Positions 26,356-35,500 of a DNA stretch of 64,000 nt are shown here, piece after piece. A model generated the notes under the pieces. The model was not told the DNA's origin and did no database searches. It was given only the letters and a program-made list of their open reading frames with translations. Position 1 is the first letter of the stretch. Each line of letters starts with the position of its first letter. The position numbers and the translations under genes are program-made. Origin of the DNA: Boudabousia tangfeifanii (lineage in GTDB: Bacteria > Actinomycetota > Actinomycetes > Actinomycetales > Actinomycetaceae). The stretch lies in the NCBI RefSeq assembly GCF_001856685.1, contig NZ_CP017812.1, forward strand, positions 2,143,833 to 2,207,832. Reading direction: 5' to 3'.

Positions 26356-29300
26356 CTATTGGTTTGCGCCGAGGTCGTCTGGGATTCCAGGCCGCTTTGG
26401 TGGGGCGGGAACGCTGAAGGTACGCACGTATGGTGGCGGGGTGTTGCTACTTGGTTGGGTACTTTCAGTTTCTTCGACTGGCTGGCTGTCTGCACTTTGC
26501 TCTGGGTTGCGGTTGATCCCGTAGGCGTTGGCGGCACTTGGGGCGCTTTCGCTGGCCGAGGTCGTTTCCCCGGTGGTTTGAGCGGTGGTGCTAGCCGATG
26601 GCATTGAGAGGCCGGTTGGCCAGGCGGTGCGCACGCGTGACGCTGCTTCTGGTGCTGGCGCTGCTGGCGTGGGTTCTGGTGCCGTTGGCGCTGCTGGTGC
26701 TTCGCTTTGAGCTGGCATTGCCGAGGTTGCGGCTGGTGCTTGGCTGTCGCTTGATGCACTGCTGGTGCGTGGCTGGGCTAGTTCGGCGCCGGTGGTTGGC
26801 TCGTAGCTGGCAGCGGCGGCGAATGGCGAGGGGCCACTGCCGTAGCGGGACGAGAAGGTGCCGACTGAGCCGTAGCGGTTGTAGCTGCGTGGTGCCGTTG
26901 GGCTGCTGGCAGTGGTTTCTGCTCGACCTTGGCCCGTGGTTGGGGTTGGGGTAGCAGGGGTTTCTGCTGCTGGTTGCGAGCTGGCTACGCTTGGGGTTGC
27001 TGGTGCGCTTTCGGTGGTGGCAGCGGCCTCGGCTTGTGCTTGGACGGCTGCTTCGGCCTCGGCGGCAGCTTTTTGAGCTTGGCGTACGTGCCATGGCACG
27101 TAGGTGTATTCGGGTAGCTCGGTGTCCGCAAATGGGTTTGCTGGCTTGGGCTCTGGCTTTGGTTCCGGCTGGGCTGGGGTCATGCTTTGGGCAATGGGGT
27201 GCCGTTGACGCCATGATCCGAGTGGGCTTTCTGCCGGGATGTCACTGCTGTAGCCCGAGTAGCTGGTGGCGGCAGGTGCAGCTGGGGTGGTCGCGGCTGG
27301 GGTTGCTTGTGGGGCAGCAGTTGGGGTTGCCGACTGTCTGCCATGGGTTGCATTAGCCCCGGTTTCACGAGTGTCTGCTTCGCGTGGTTTAGCGCTTTGG
27401 TTTTCGGATTCACCGAGTAGATCCACCATGTGGGTCGAGGTGTTGACCTTTTCAATGGAGTCTGTGCGGGTGCCTTCTGCTTCGAGGTACTGTGCTTCGG
27501 CTTCGTCGAGGGCGGATTCTTGCATTGCCGAGTGGTAACGCGAGATTGCCTGGGTAGCGGCGACGAAGCGCGAGTATGCGGTGTCCTCGGTTGGCTTGGA
27601 GGTTGGGATCGGGGCTGGATCGTCAGTGCGCTTAGCAGCGGAGGCAACTCCTAAACCGCTAGCTGCCACTGCGGCGGCGGTGCCTTCTTCTGTGCTTGTA
27701 ATGGGAGCCGTACCTGTAGGCACGTTTGCCTCGGTGCTTTCGGCACCGGTAGTTTGGCTAGTGTAGCTACTACCGAAGAAGGAAGAACGATCGTATTCTT
27801 CTGCACTTTCGGTTTGGTTCGCAGTTTCAGTTCCAGTAGCGGTGTCGTTTCCAACTTCAGCTGTCTGGTATTGCGAGGCATCGGTGGCAGTTTCGGTAGT
27901 TGCTTCTGCAGACTGGTATTGAGCCTGATCATAACCAGCTTGGTCGTAGGCGGCCTGGTCGTAGCCTTCAACCGCGTATTCGCCCTGCTGGTAGTCACCT
28001 TCAGCATAGGTGTTTTGGTCATAGCCTGCGGCCGCGTATTCAGCTGCGGTGTATTCACCTTGCTGGTAGCCAGCCTGATCATAGGCAGCTTGGTCATAAC
28101 CAGTCTGATCATAGGCGGCCTGGTCGTAAGCGGTCTGGTCGTAGCCTTCAACCGCGTATTCGCCCTGCTGGTAGTCACCTTCAACATAGGTGTTTTGGTC
28201 ATAGCCTGCGGCCGCGTATTCAGCTGCGGTGTATTCACCCTGCTGATAACCAGCCTGATCGTAAGCGGCCTGATCGTAGCCGGCCTGGTCGTAACCTTCA
28301 ACCGCGTACTCACCCTGCTGGTAATCACCTTCAGCATAGGCATACTGATCGTAACCAGCAGCAGCATAATCAGCCTCAGAGTACTCACCCTGCTGATAAC
28401 CAGCCTGATCGTAAGCGGCCTGATCGTAGCCGGCCTGGTCGTAACCTTCAACCGCGTACTCACCCTGCTGGTAATCACCTTCAGCATAGGCATACTGATC
28501 GTAACCAGCAGCAGCATAATCAGCCTCAGAGTACTCACCCTGCTGATAACCAGCCTGATCGTAAGCGGCCTGGTCGTATGCAGTCTGGCCTTCTTGGCTT
28601 ACAGTTGCTTGGGTCTCGTAGCTGTATTCTTGCTGAGACTCACTGTCGCTCGCAGTAGTTTGCCCGGCTTGAGTTTCCGCAGTTTGACTGTCTGCAACGT
28701 TGGCATTGTCGAGGTTTTCAGCTTGATCGCTGGTGGCCTCGTCCTTGCTTAGGCTGTCAGCCTGGGCTGTTTCGGAGCGAACGATGGTGTCGTCTTCGTA
28801 TGGGTTGGCGTTGTAGCGCTTTGGTTCGTTTTCTTCTCGCTGGGCGAGTAGGTCGGTGGTGTAGCCAAGTCCTGCCGCACCGGCGAGCCCTGCGGCTGCT
28901 TCTGAGGTTTTGCTTTCAGCCAGGCTGGCGGCGGTGGTTGCGGCTGGGACAGTGGTTCCGAGTGGTTGACGACGAATGTTACCGGTGATGGTTGGGTCGG
29001 TAGTTTCGTGTAGTCGGGTGCGTCGGATGCTGCCGGTGGTTTCGGTGGCGGCGAGTTGACTGCCGAGGGCGATTCCGGCGGCACTGGTTTCGGTGCTTGG
29101 CTCGGTGGCAACGGCTGCTTCGGCGGCAGCGGTGGTGCTTGCTTCCGTGGTGTTTGCGTCCATGTTTGGAGCGCTTGCTTCGATGGCCGTGTCTTGCTTG
29201 CCTGCAGGCTGCCCTGCTTCAGGGCTTGGTGCAGCTGGCTGAGCTTGTTCTGCGGCTGCGTCGGTGGCGAAGGCAGCAAGATCTGTTTCGGCTGCGGCTG

Positions 29301-30549
29301 CATTTTGTGCGTTTGCTTTGCCTTCGGCGAGTTTGTCGAGGGCGATGGTTTCGGTGGCCGCGGTAGAGGTTCCGAGTCCTGGGCTTTGCGCAGCTTGTGC
29401 CAAGCCTTCTGGGGTGACGGAGCTGGGGTGCACTGGGGCGAAGATGGAGGTGCGCGATGGTACTTGTGGCGCTTGGGTTTCTTGGCCTAGGCCGGTGACG
29501 CCTGCTGAAGTGGTAGCACTTGGCTGCTGTGCTGAATCGTTTTCGTTTTCACTTGGCACAGCGGCGAGTGCGAGTGCCGGGTTGGCTGCGAGGGCAGCTT
29601 TTTCAGCTTCTTCTTCTTTGCGTCGGCGACGGTTGAGGAAGAATAGGCGGATAAGTAGGCCGAAGATGATGAGGCCGGCTACGACTGCGCCGACGAGGAG
29701 GACGATCATCCACCAGTCCCATGGGGCTACGATTTCGGCTTGTTTTTCGACGCTTTGGGCTTCTACGGGGTCGAGTGGGGCACGTTCACCGGTGACTAGG
29801 AGGCGGTGTGAGTTAACACCGTATGGGGTACAGGTAATGAGTGTGAGGAGGTCTTTGCCGTCGACTGGTTTAAGGCTCTTGGTTTGGGTTGGTAGGACGA
29901 CGCGAATATTGTTGACCACGTATTTCATGTCGCGGCCTGACACGTTCATGTAGATGGCGTCGCCTTCTTTTACCTTGGTGAGGTTGTCGAAGAGGGTGGC
30001 GTTTGGTAGACCGGTGTGTCCGGTAAGAACGGCGTGGGTATTTTTACCGCCAATTGGAAGTGAGGAGCCGTAGAGGTGACCGACACCCATTTCGAGGGTG
30101 TGTGGTTCGGTACCGTGGTAGATGGGCAGATTAATTTGTGCGGATGGGACGCGCACTTGGCCCATTACTTTTTCGGTGTTTAGTTCTTTGAGGTATTCGC
30201 GGTAGTCGGGCGAGTCTGGGGCCACGTCGTCGATGAAGGGGTCCAGGATCAGGCCGGAGGCGAGGTCGTTATTGTATCGTTCTGCTTTTTCGAGTGATTT
30301 TTGCAGGACGTCACTGGAGGTGTCTTTGATTTTGACTGAGTATTCGTTCGCTAGTTTTTGTTGTTGGACGTTGTTGAAGCGTGTGGCGAATACTGGGTAG
30401 AGCAGGAGGGCGATGCCTACGAGGGCACCGATTAGTGGGAATAGGGCACTGACGTTGCGCTTACGGCGGCGTTTTGGTGCCTTGGTTTTGCGCGCTTTGC
30501 CGACGGGTTTGGTTTGTTCGTCGAGCTGTTGTTCAGTGGCGGTGCTCAT
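26356..30549 (-). CDS. srtC: Class C pilus sortase with a very long repeat-containing C-terminal tail
   Basis: About 1,397 residues. The ATG at 30549 has AGGAGA five bases upstream; the frame is open further up without support. Residues 1-310 are an ordinary class C sortase: membrane segment at about 35-53, lid motif DPF at 103-105, catalytic His178 (TGHTG), Cys240 (TLITCTPYG), Arg249, second membrane segment at about 281-303, then RRRRK. Such enzymes cross-link pilins through LPxTG signals. The remaining 1,085 residues have no recognised domain: an Ala/Ser/Thr/Glu-rich part, a Tyr/Gln/Gly/Ala repeat region (about 646-881) and an Ala/Pro/Ser-rich end. By the positive-inside rule the tail is cytoplasmic. 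Normal class C sortases are 250-400 residues. It is last in the pilus locus. Confidence 0.9.
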   Translation of the reverse strand: MSTATEQQLDEQTKPVGKARKTKAPKRRRKRNVSALFPLIGALVGIALLLYPVFATRFNNVQQQKLANEYSVKIKDTSSDVLQKSLEKAERYNNDLASGLILDPFIDDVAPDSPDYREYLKELNTEKVMGQVRVPSAQINLPIYHGTEPHTLEMGVGHLYGSSLPIGGKNTHAVLTGHTGLPNATLFDNLTKVKEGDAIYMNVSGRDMKYVVNNIRVVLPTQTKSLKPVDGKDLLTLITCTPYGVNSHRLLVTGERAPLDPVEAQSVEKQAEIVAPWDWWMIVLLVGAVVAGLIIFGLLIRLFFLNRRRRKEEEAEKAALAANPALALAAVPSENENDSAQQPSATTSAGVTGLGQETQAPQVPSRTSIFAPVHPSSVTPEGLAQAAQSPGLGTSTAATETIALDKLAEGKANAQNAAAAETDLAAFATDAAAEQAQPAAPSPEAGQPAGKQDTAIEASAPNMDANTTEASTTAAAEAAVATEPSTETSAAGIALGSQLAATETTGSIRRTRLHETTDPTITGNIRRQPLGTTVPAATTAASLAESKTSEAAAGLAGAAGLGYTTDLLAQREENEPKRYNANPYEDDTIVRSETAQADSLSKDEATSDQAENLDNANVADSQTAETQAGQTTASDSESQQEYSYETQATVSQEGQTAYDQAAYDQAGYQQGEYSEADYAAAGYDQYAYAEGDYQQGEYAVEGYDQAGYDQAAYDQAGYQQGEYSEADYAAAGYDQYAYAEGDYQQGEYAVEGYDQAGYDQAAYDQAGYQQGEYTAAEYAAAGYDQNTYVEGDYQQGEYAVEGYDQTAYDQAAYDQTGYDQAAYDQAGYQQGEYTAAEYAAAGYDQNTYAEGDYQQGEYAVEGYDQAAYDQAGYDQAQYQSAEATTETATDASQYQTAEVGNDTATGTETANQTESAEEYDRSSFFGSSYTSQTTGAESTEANVPTGTAPITSTEEGTAAAVAASGLGVASAAKRTDDPAPIPTSKPTEDTAYSRFVAATQAISRYHSAMQESALDEAEAQYLEAEGTRTDSIEKVNTSTHMVDLLGESENQSAKPREADTRETGANATHGRQSATPTAAPQATPAATTPAAPAATSYSGYSSDIPAESPLGSWRQRHPIAQSMTPAQPEPKPEPKPANPFADTELPEYTYVPWHVRQAQKAAAEAEAAVQAQAEAAATTESAPATPSVASSQPAAETPATPTPTTGQGRAETTASSPTAPRSYNRYGSVGTFSSRYGSGPSPFAAAASYEPTTGAELAQPRTSSASSDSQAPAATSAMPAQSEAPAAPTAPEPTPAAPAPEAASRVRTAWPTGLSMPSASTTAQTTGETTSASESAPSAANAYGINRNPEQSADSQPVEETESTQPSSNTPPPYVRTFSVPAPPKRPGIPDDLGANQ
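27900..28610 (-). repeat. Tandem repeats inside the sortase tail
   Basis: In-frame repeats encode units such as YDQAGYQQGEY and AAAGYDQYAYAEGDYQQGEY. Positions 28261-28410 and 28411-28560 are identical 150-bp copies. Older copies occur with 180-bp spacing (27961-28059 and 28141-28239 differ at one base over 99 bp). Identical copies suggest recent expansion by slippage or unequal recombination, always in multiples of three. Confidence 0.95.
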
Positions 30550-30582
30550 TTGTCTCCTGCAGCTTTTTGGGTTAAATGCTGT

Positions 30583-30618
30583 TTGGGGGAGGGGAACGGT
30601 TAAGTTCCCCTCCCCCAA
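30583..30618 (-). promoter_or_regulatory. GC-rich hairpin between pilin and sortase genes
   Basis: A perfect 15-bp stem (30583-30597 with 30604-30618) has a 6-nt loop, but no U-tract follows in the direction of transcription. A second smaller palindrome pair (AGTCGACT at 30630-30637 and 30643-30650) lies between it and the pilin stop. This may stabilise the pilin end of the message or reduce read-through into the sortase gene. Confidence 0.6.
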
Positions 30619-30659
30619 GAGCTTATGCTAGTCGACTGTTTTAGTCGACTTTAGTGCAA

Positions 30660-32423
30660 TCAGGCCTGCTTACGCTTGCGGTTAGCAGCCAAGACGTATG
30701 CACCGGAGCCGGCTAGCAACAAGGTGCCAGCGGCAACCAAAGCGGTGATGCCTGCGCCACCGGTAACAGGTAGCTTGAAGCCAGCGTTGGTTGGTACGTT
30801 TTCAACGTTAAATTCAGAAGTGAAGTTAGCGTTGGTCTTGAGAACCTGGAACCGCACTGGGTTAGGAAGCAATTCGTAACCTGCAGGAGCCTTGGTTTCC
30901 TTCAAGCAGTAGAACCAGTTGGTCTTCCATGGGGTGCCAGCAGCATCGTTTTCGGAGTTGTTGCGGAAATCGTTAACCAAAAGGCCGTCGATTTCAACAA
31001 GACCAGTCTTCTCAGCGGAGGTCCATTCGCTTACGCCGTCAACCGAAACTTCAGCTTCAGCGTCGGTATCAGCAAGGCTACCGTCCGGCTTAACGAACTT
31101 GCCTTCAGCGTTGCACTGGTAGAGCTTGAAGACTGCGCCGGCTAGCTTGGTCTCAGTGTTGGTCTTGTCAACCTTGACGATCTTAGCCTTGCCGTAGTAG
31201 GTCTTAACTTCGTTCGAAGGGATACCAGGAATGTTTGGCTTCTTCGGGTCATCGCCAGGCTTGTTAGGCGAGGTCTCTGGGTTCCAGGAGTTGGAAGGAG
31301 TGTCGCCAGGGGTCTGGACCAAGTGAGCGTCGTTCGGGATTTCCTGAGCAGCAGTGGTGTCTTCCACGTGTGCGTTTAGGGTCCATTCGACCTTCTTGCC
31401 CTTGTTGGCTTCCAACTTACGCAAACCGGCATCGGTGAAGGTGACGGTTACGTAGGTCTTCTGATCAAGGGTGGACTTGGTGGAAACGATGTTGTAATCG
31501 GTGCCAGCAGCGAAGGTTTCGCCGTCAACAACCTTTAGAACGTCCTTGCCTTCACCGGTGTAGGTGAGCTTTTCGTTCAAACCGTCGATGACCTGGTATT
31601 CAGCAAGCTTTTCAACGTTCGGGATGTCGGTGGTAACCTTGTAGGTTACTTCGGACTTGGCTGCTGCGTTGCCGGAACCTGGAGCGGTGGTGTCAACGAT
31701 TTCCTTCTTGATGCCAGCCTTGGAGTTCTTGGGGTAGACGTGAACGTCGTACATCCAAGCATTCTTGGTGGTTGGGTCGGTCAAAGGAAGAGCAACAACG
31801 AAGCCGTCCTGAGCTGGGTTAAGAGCTTCGGATGCCTTCAATTCTTCGCCGCCAACCTTGACGCCAGCGTTGCCTGCAGGAACGGTTTCCTTGACAACGT
31901 AGAGGCTCTTGGAAAGGGTGGTCATCTTCAAGGAGCCGTCAGCAGCGGTCTTGCCGGTAGCAGCAGCGGCTGCGGATAGGGTGAAGTTCTTGCCTTCGAA
32001 TTCCCAAGTGGTAGCGGACTTGTCGCCGTCGTACAACTTCTTGAATTCGGTGGCTAGCTTCCAGCCAGCGTTGGTGGTGAGGTCTAGAGCAGCGCCGTCG
32101 TATTCAACGGTGTAAGCGTCGAACTGAACGCCTTCAACTGGCTTAGCTTCTGAACCGAGAGCTTCGGTGGTGTCGGCTAGTTCCTTACCATTGGCTTCAG
32201 CCTTCTTGGAGCCTGGGGTGAACTTGTGGATGGTCAAGGATACAGCGGCATCCTTGTCCATGGCGCCAACGTTAGCAGTAACGTCCTTAGTGGTTACTAC
32301 GGTGCTCTCTGGAGTAGCTGCGCCCTCTGGGGTAGCAGCAAATGCCATCGAGGAGCCGAGGCCTAGAACGGCAACAGCTGCGACCGATAGGCTCGCGGTT
32401 GCGCGGGTGAAAGTGCGGGTCAT
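30660..32423 (-). CDS. Pilus backbone subunit (LPxTG fimbrial major pilin, SpaA/FimA type)
   Basis: 587 residues with a clear ribosome-binding site (AGGAGA). Signal peptide at residues 1-30. The pilin motif YPKN is at 230-233 (preceded by WMYDVHV), and its Lys232 is the expected nucleophile for sortase polymerisation. An E-box lies in YCLKETKAPAGYELL. The cell-wall sorting signal LPVTGG starts at residue 551, followed by a membrane segment and NRKRKQA. These features define the shaft subunit of sortase-assembled fimbriae. A D2-type isopeptide domain and a Cna-B-like domain are likely. It lies between the tip adhesin gene (131 bp upstream) and the sortase gene. Confidence 0.94.
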   Translation of the reverse strand: MTRTFTRATASLSVAAVAVLGLGSSMAFAATPEGAATPESTVVTTKDVTANVGAMDKDAAVSLTIHKFTPGSKKAEANGKELADTTEALGSEAKPVEGVQFDAYTVEYDGAALDLTTNAGWKLATEFKKLYDGDKSATTWEFEGKNFTLSAAAAATGKTAADGSLKMTTLSKSLYVVKETVPAGNAGVKVGGEELKASEALNPAQDGFVVALPLTDPTTKNAWMYDVHVYPKNSKAGIKKEIVDTTAPGSGNAAAKSEVTYKVTTDIPNVEKLAEYQVIDGLNEKLTYTGEGKDVLKVVDGETFAAGTDYNIVSTKSTLDQKTYVTVTFTDAGLRKLEANKGKKVEWTLNAHVEDTTAAQEIPNDAHLVQTPGDTPSNSWNPETSPNKPGDDPKKPNIPGIPSNEVKTYYGKAKIVKVDKTNTETKLAGAVFKLYQCNAEGKFVKPDGSLADTDAEAEVSVDGVSEWTSAEKTGLVEIDGLLVNDFRNNSENDAAGTPWKTNWFYCLKETKAPAGYELLPNPVRFQVLKTNANFTSEFNVENVPTNAGFKLPVTGGAGITALVAAGTLLLAGSGAYVLAANRKRKQA

Positions 32424-32553
32424 AGTTTTTCTCCTGATTTCCCTTGTTTACTTTTAGGAATCTGGCGGTTGCCAGCTTCCGGTTTCCGGTCTCCTACCCT
32501 CTCTGCCGAGTGGGCAGGGCTGGTTGCCGGAGTTGGTTAACCAACTGGGTTGG

Positions 32554-35500
32554 TTATGCCTTGCGGCTATCCCGTGGTTTCCCAGTACTGACGTACCGAG
32601 TGGCAACCGCGGAAGTCTTGTAGGTAAGCCCTAGACTTACCAAGATTATCAGAACAGCCATGGCAATGAGCGGACCGCGTCCGTTACCGCCAGCTTTTGG
32701 CAATTCTGCAGTTCGTGTATCACGAACATTGACTACGCCCTTGAAGACGTAGAAGGTTCCACCATCTACTATCTTAGGGGAAGTTTGCCAATCGCACCCG
32801 TTATCGCGTGTAGGATCACATTCTGCCTCATCAGAGACAACCGGCTGACCTGAGCCATTGTCATATGGCTCAATGATTCCACCGGCGTTCACCCGGAACT
32901 TCAGGGGCTGTGCTAGTAGGTTGTAGCGAGTCTCCACACCTGCTTTCGAGGTGAAAGGCGCCTGAGTTTCAACTAACCAGTACGTCTTACCTATCTGCAG
33001 AGGCTTTGTCTCGAATACAGTTTCGGTTTTACTTGCTTCACCAAGAGCATCGACGATGCCCGGGTTGGTGAACTCGTTGCCTACGTTACCATAAGCAGCT
33101 TCTTCCGACAGGCCATTAATTACTTCTTCGATAGGTAATGCGTCACTCTGGGTAGGATCTACGTCATATAACGCGAACTTCGCCCCAGGTAGTGCAGTGT
33201 TACCTGACGAGTCAGTCTTAATAATACGAACTGGTACCCCAGAAGAAACTACTGGCACACAAGCGTCGTTATCGTTGTCGGCATTGGGATCTTGTTCGTT
33301 AGGAATGGTTACTTGGTTGAAGAAACCACCTGCGGAAGCGTTACCGGCATTCTCTGTTTCACAGGTGCCAGCTTTTTCCCATTGTTCGGCCGTGATGTTT
33401 TGGCCGTTGGTGCGTCCAGTAACTTGCACGATGTAGTCGATGTAGTTCTTGAACGCAGGTTCTTGGGCAGTATCGGTGGTAGCCGGTACTGGTTTCGTAC
33501 TTGCCGGTAGCTCGAAGTTGGCCACATTCTGGTTGCCTGGCTGAGGAACATCGTTGAAACGATCGGCGCCCTCGACCTGCCAACGCAGAGCAGTGACGTT
33601 GAAGCCTTCTGGCAAGGTTACGGAATCGGTGACAACTGGGCTGAGCGAAGCAGTCGGTCCGTTGTTAGTTACGCGTACCTTATAATTAACGGTTGCTTCA
33701 AAAGCATCTCCGTTGGTGGTGACGCGAACTGCCGGGCCAGTAGTACCTGCGTTTGGCACATAGCCGCCGCCTTCAGCAGGGGCAAACTTCTGTACCTTCC
33801 AGGAGCCATCGATCTTTACTGGGATACAAGCGTAGTTATCCAAGATTGGAATCTGGTTGTATCGCAAGTCTTCGTTTTCCAAAGAGGTTCGGTTGGCAAT
33901 GCCGCTGGCAGTGGTGGTGAATTTTTCACCCTCACGTTCGCCGCTGTAGCATTCTGCCAACTTGGCAGCGTTCTGATCGTAGGCAGACAATCCAGTCTGT
34001 GGATCAGGGGTGGTGTCCAAGAGCAACGGAATAGTTACCTTGAAGCTAACTTCACCCTTCGCCGGCAAGTTTGTTACGGCACTTGCTAGACGAGCGCCGT
34101 CTCCCTTAGAAGTGTTTTCCAATTCAGCCTTGGTCAAAGTGGTAGCCAAGTCTGCTGCCTTAGCACCGGTGGTGCCTGGCACGAACTCAACCTTAGCTGG
34201 CTTGTCGCCATCCCACTTCATTCCAGCTGGGACCTTGAAGTAGTCACGAATCTGAGCAGTGTTAGCTGTGAAGGTCGAGGTGTTAGTGACCTTGATTAGA
34301 TAGCTAACTTCAGTCCGGTACTGAGCTGGGTTGGAACCTGGGATGAGTTCTGGAGTCTGTAGCTTACCAACGTGAACATTGTCGTCAGTTGGGTCTGCCG
34401 GGAACTTCTGGATGTGAGTTAACGGCATCCGAGTGTTCTTGACAGTACAGGTGACATTGTCGTTTTCGTTGAGCTGTACGCGACCGTTTTCAACAGTCTT
34501 GCCAGAATCACACTTCCAATCACCGAGGGCGAAGTATTCGTTCTCGGGCTGGTCAGCGAGAGGCTGTTCGTTTAGCACGTAGGTACCGGCGATAACGTCC
34601 TTATCCACGCCCTCGGAACCGGTAACACCGTTTACCGAAGTAAGCATGCTCGAAGGATCACCAGAACCGGCACTTAGACCGAACTTCTTGGCGGCACTCT
34701 GATCGTCAGAGAGCGAACCATCCTGGTTGACAATCTGCTTAACGAGCTTGAGGTGAGCCTTTGGACGCGGCTTCACCGGCACACAAGCGTCATTGTTGTC
34801 GGCGCCATCAGAATCATTATTCATAGTGACGGAGTTGAAGAAACCGCCGCCAGCTTGACCTGGGCCTTCGTTTCGACATTCGCCAACTGCATTATTGCCA
34901 GCCTCGAGGCTATCAGCCTGTAGCTTGACCGTAATCTTGTAGCTCTTGTAGGAGTTTGCTTCCAAGTTGCCTGGGCGCAAAGTCAAAACGTTATTAGCGC
35001 TCACAGACTTACCATCGACGAGGACGTCCATAATGGTGAAGCCCTTAGGCGGAGCAATCGTATCGGTAACATCGCCAGGATCGCCCGCGCCGCCACCAGT
35101 GTTAGCAACAGTCACCAAGTACTGAATGGTGGTCGAGCCATCAGCAGCAATCACTGCCGAGTTCTCGGTAGTTGCACCAGCTTTAGCCACAGCACCAGTT
35201 ACTGGGTCGATCGCCGACTTCTGCACCTGGAACTTCGGGTCATTATTAACCTCTGGTGGAGTATCTGCAGGATAGAAAGAGCATGAACCCATATCAGCAA
35301 TACCATCAGTAAAGCGGCTGTTTAGTACCTTGGTCATCACTCCATCTTTTAGAAGGAACAATGAATTATCGAAGCCGCCACCGACATACAAGTTACCTTC
35401 ACGATCAACAGCAAAACCATTCACATAACTAATTCGTTCTGCCGTTGTTTTAGCACTGAAAACTTCCGTCTTATTAGGAGTAAAGGTCTCCGTTTCAGGA

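Noticed and set aside
27900..28610. CRISPR-like array of regular repeats
   Set aside because: The repeats are in frame with the sortase gene, the spacers are themselves repeats, and no cas gene is present.
27651..28752. Long open frames of about 250-330 residues on both strands across the sortase repeat region
   Set aside because: They exist only because the repeat unit avoids stop codons in several frames. They lack ribosome-binding sites, and their products are meaningless repeats of the same DNA.
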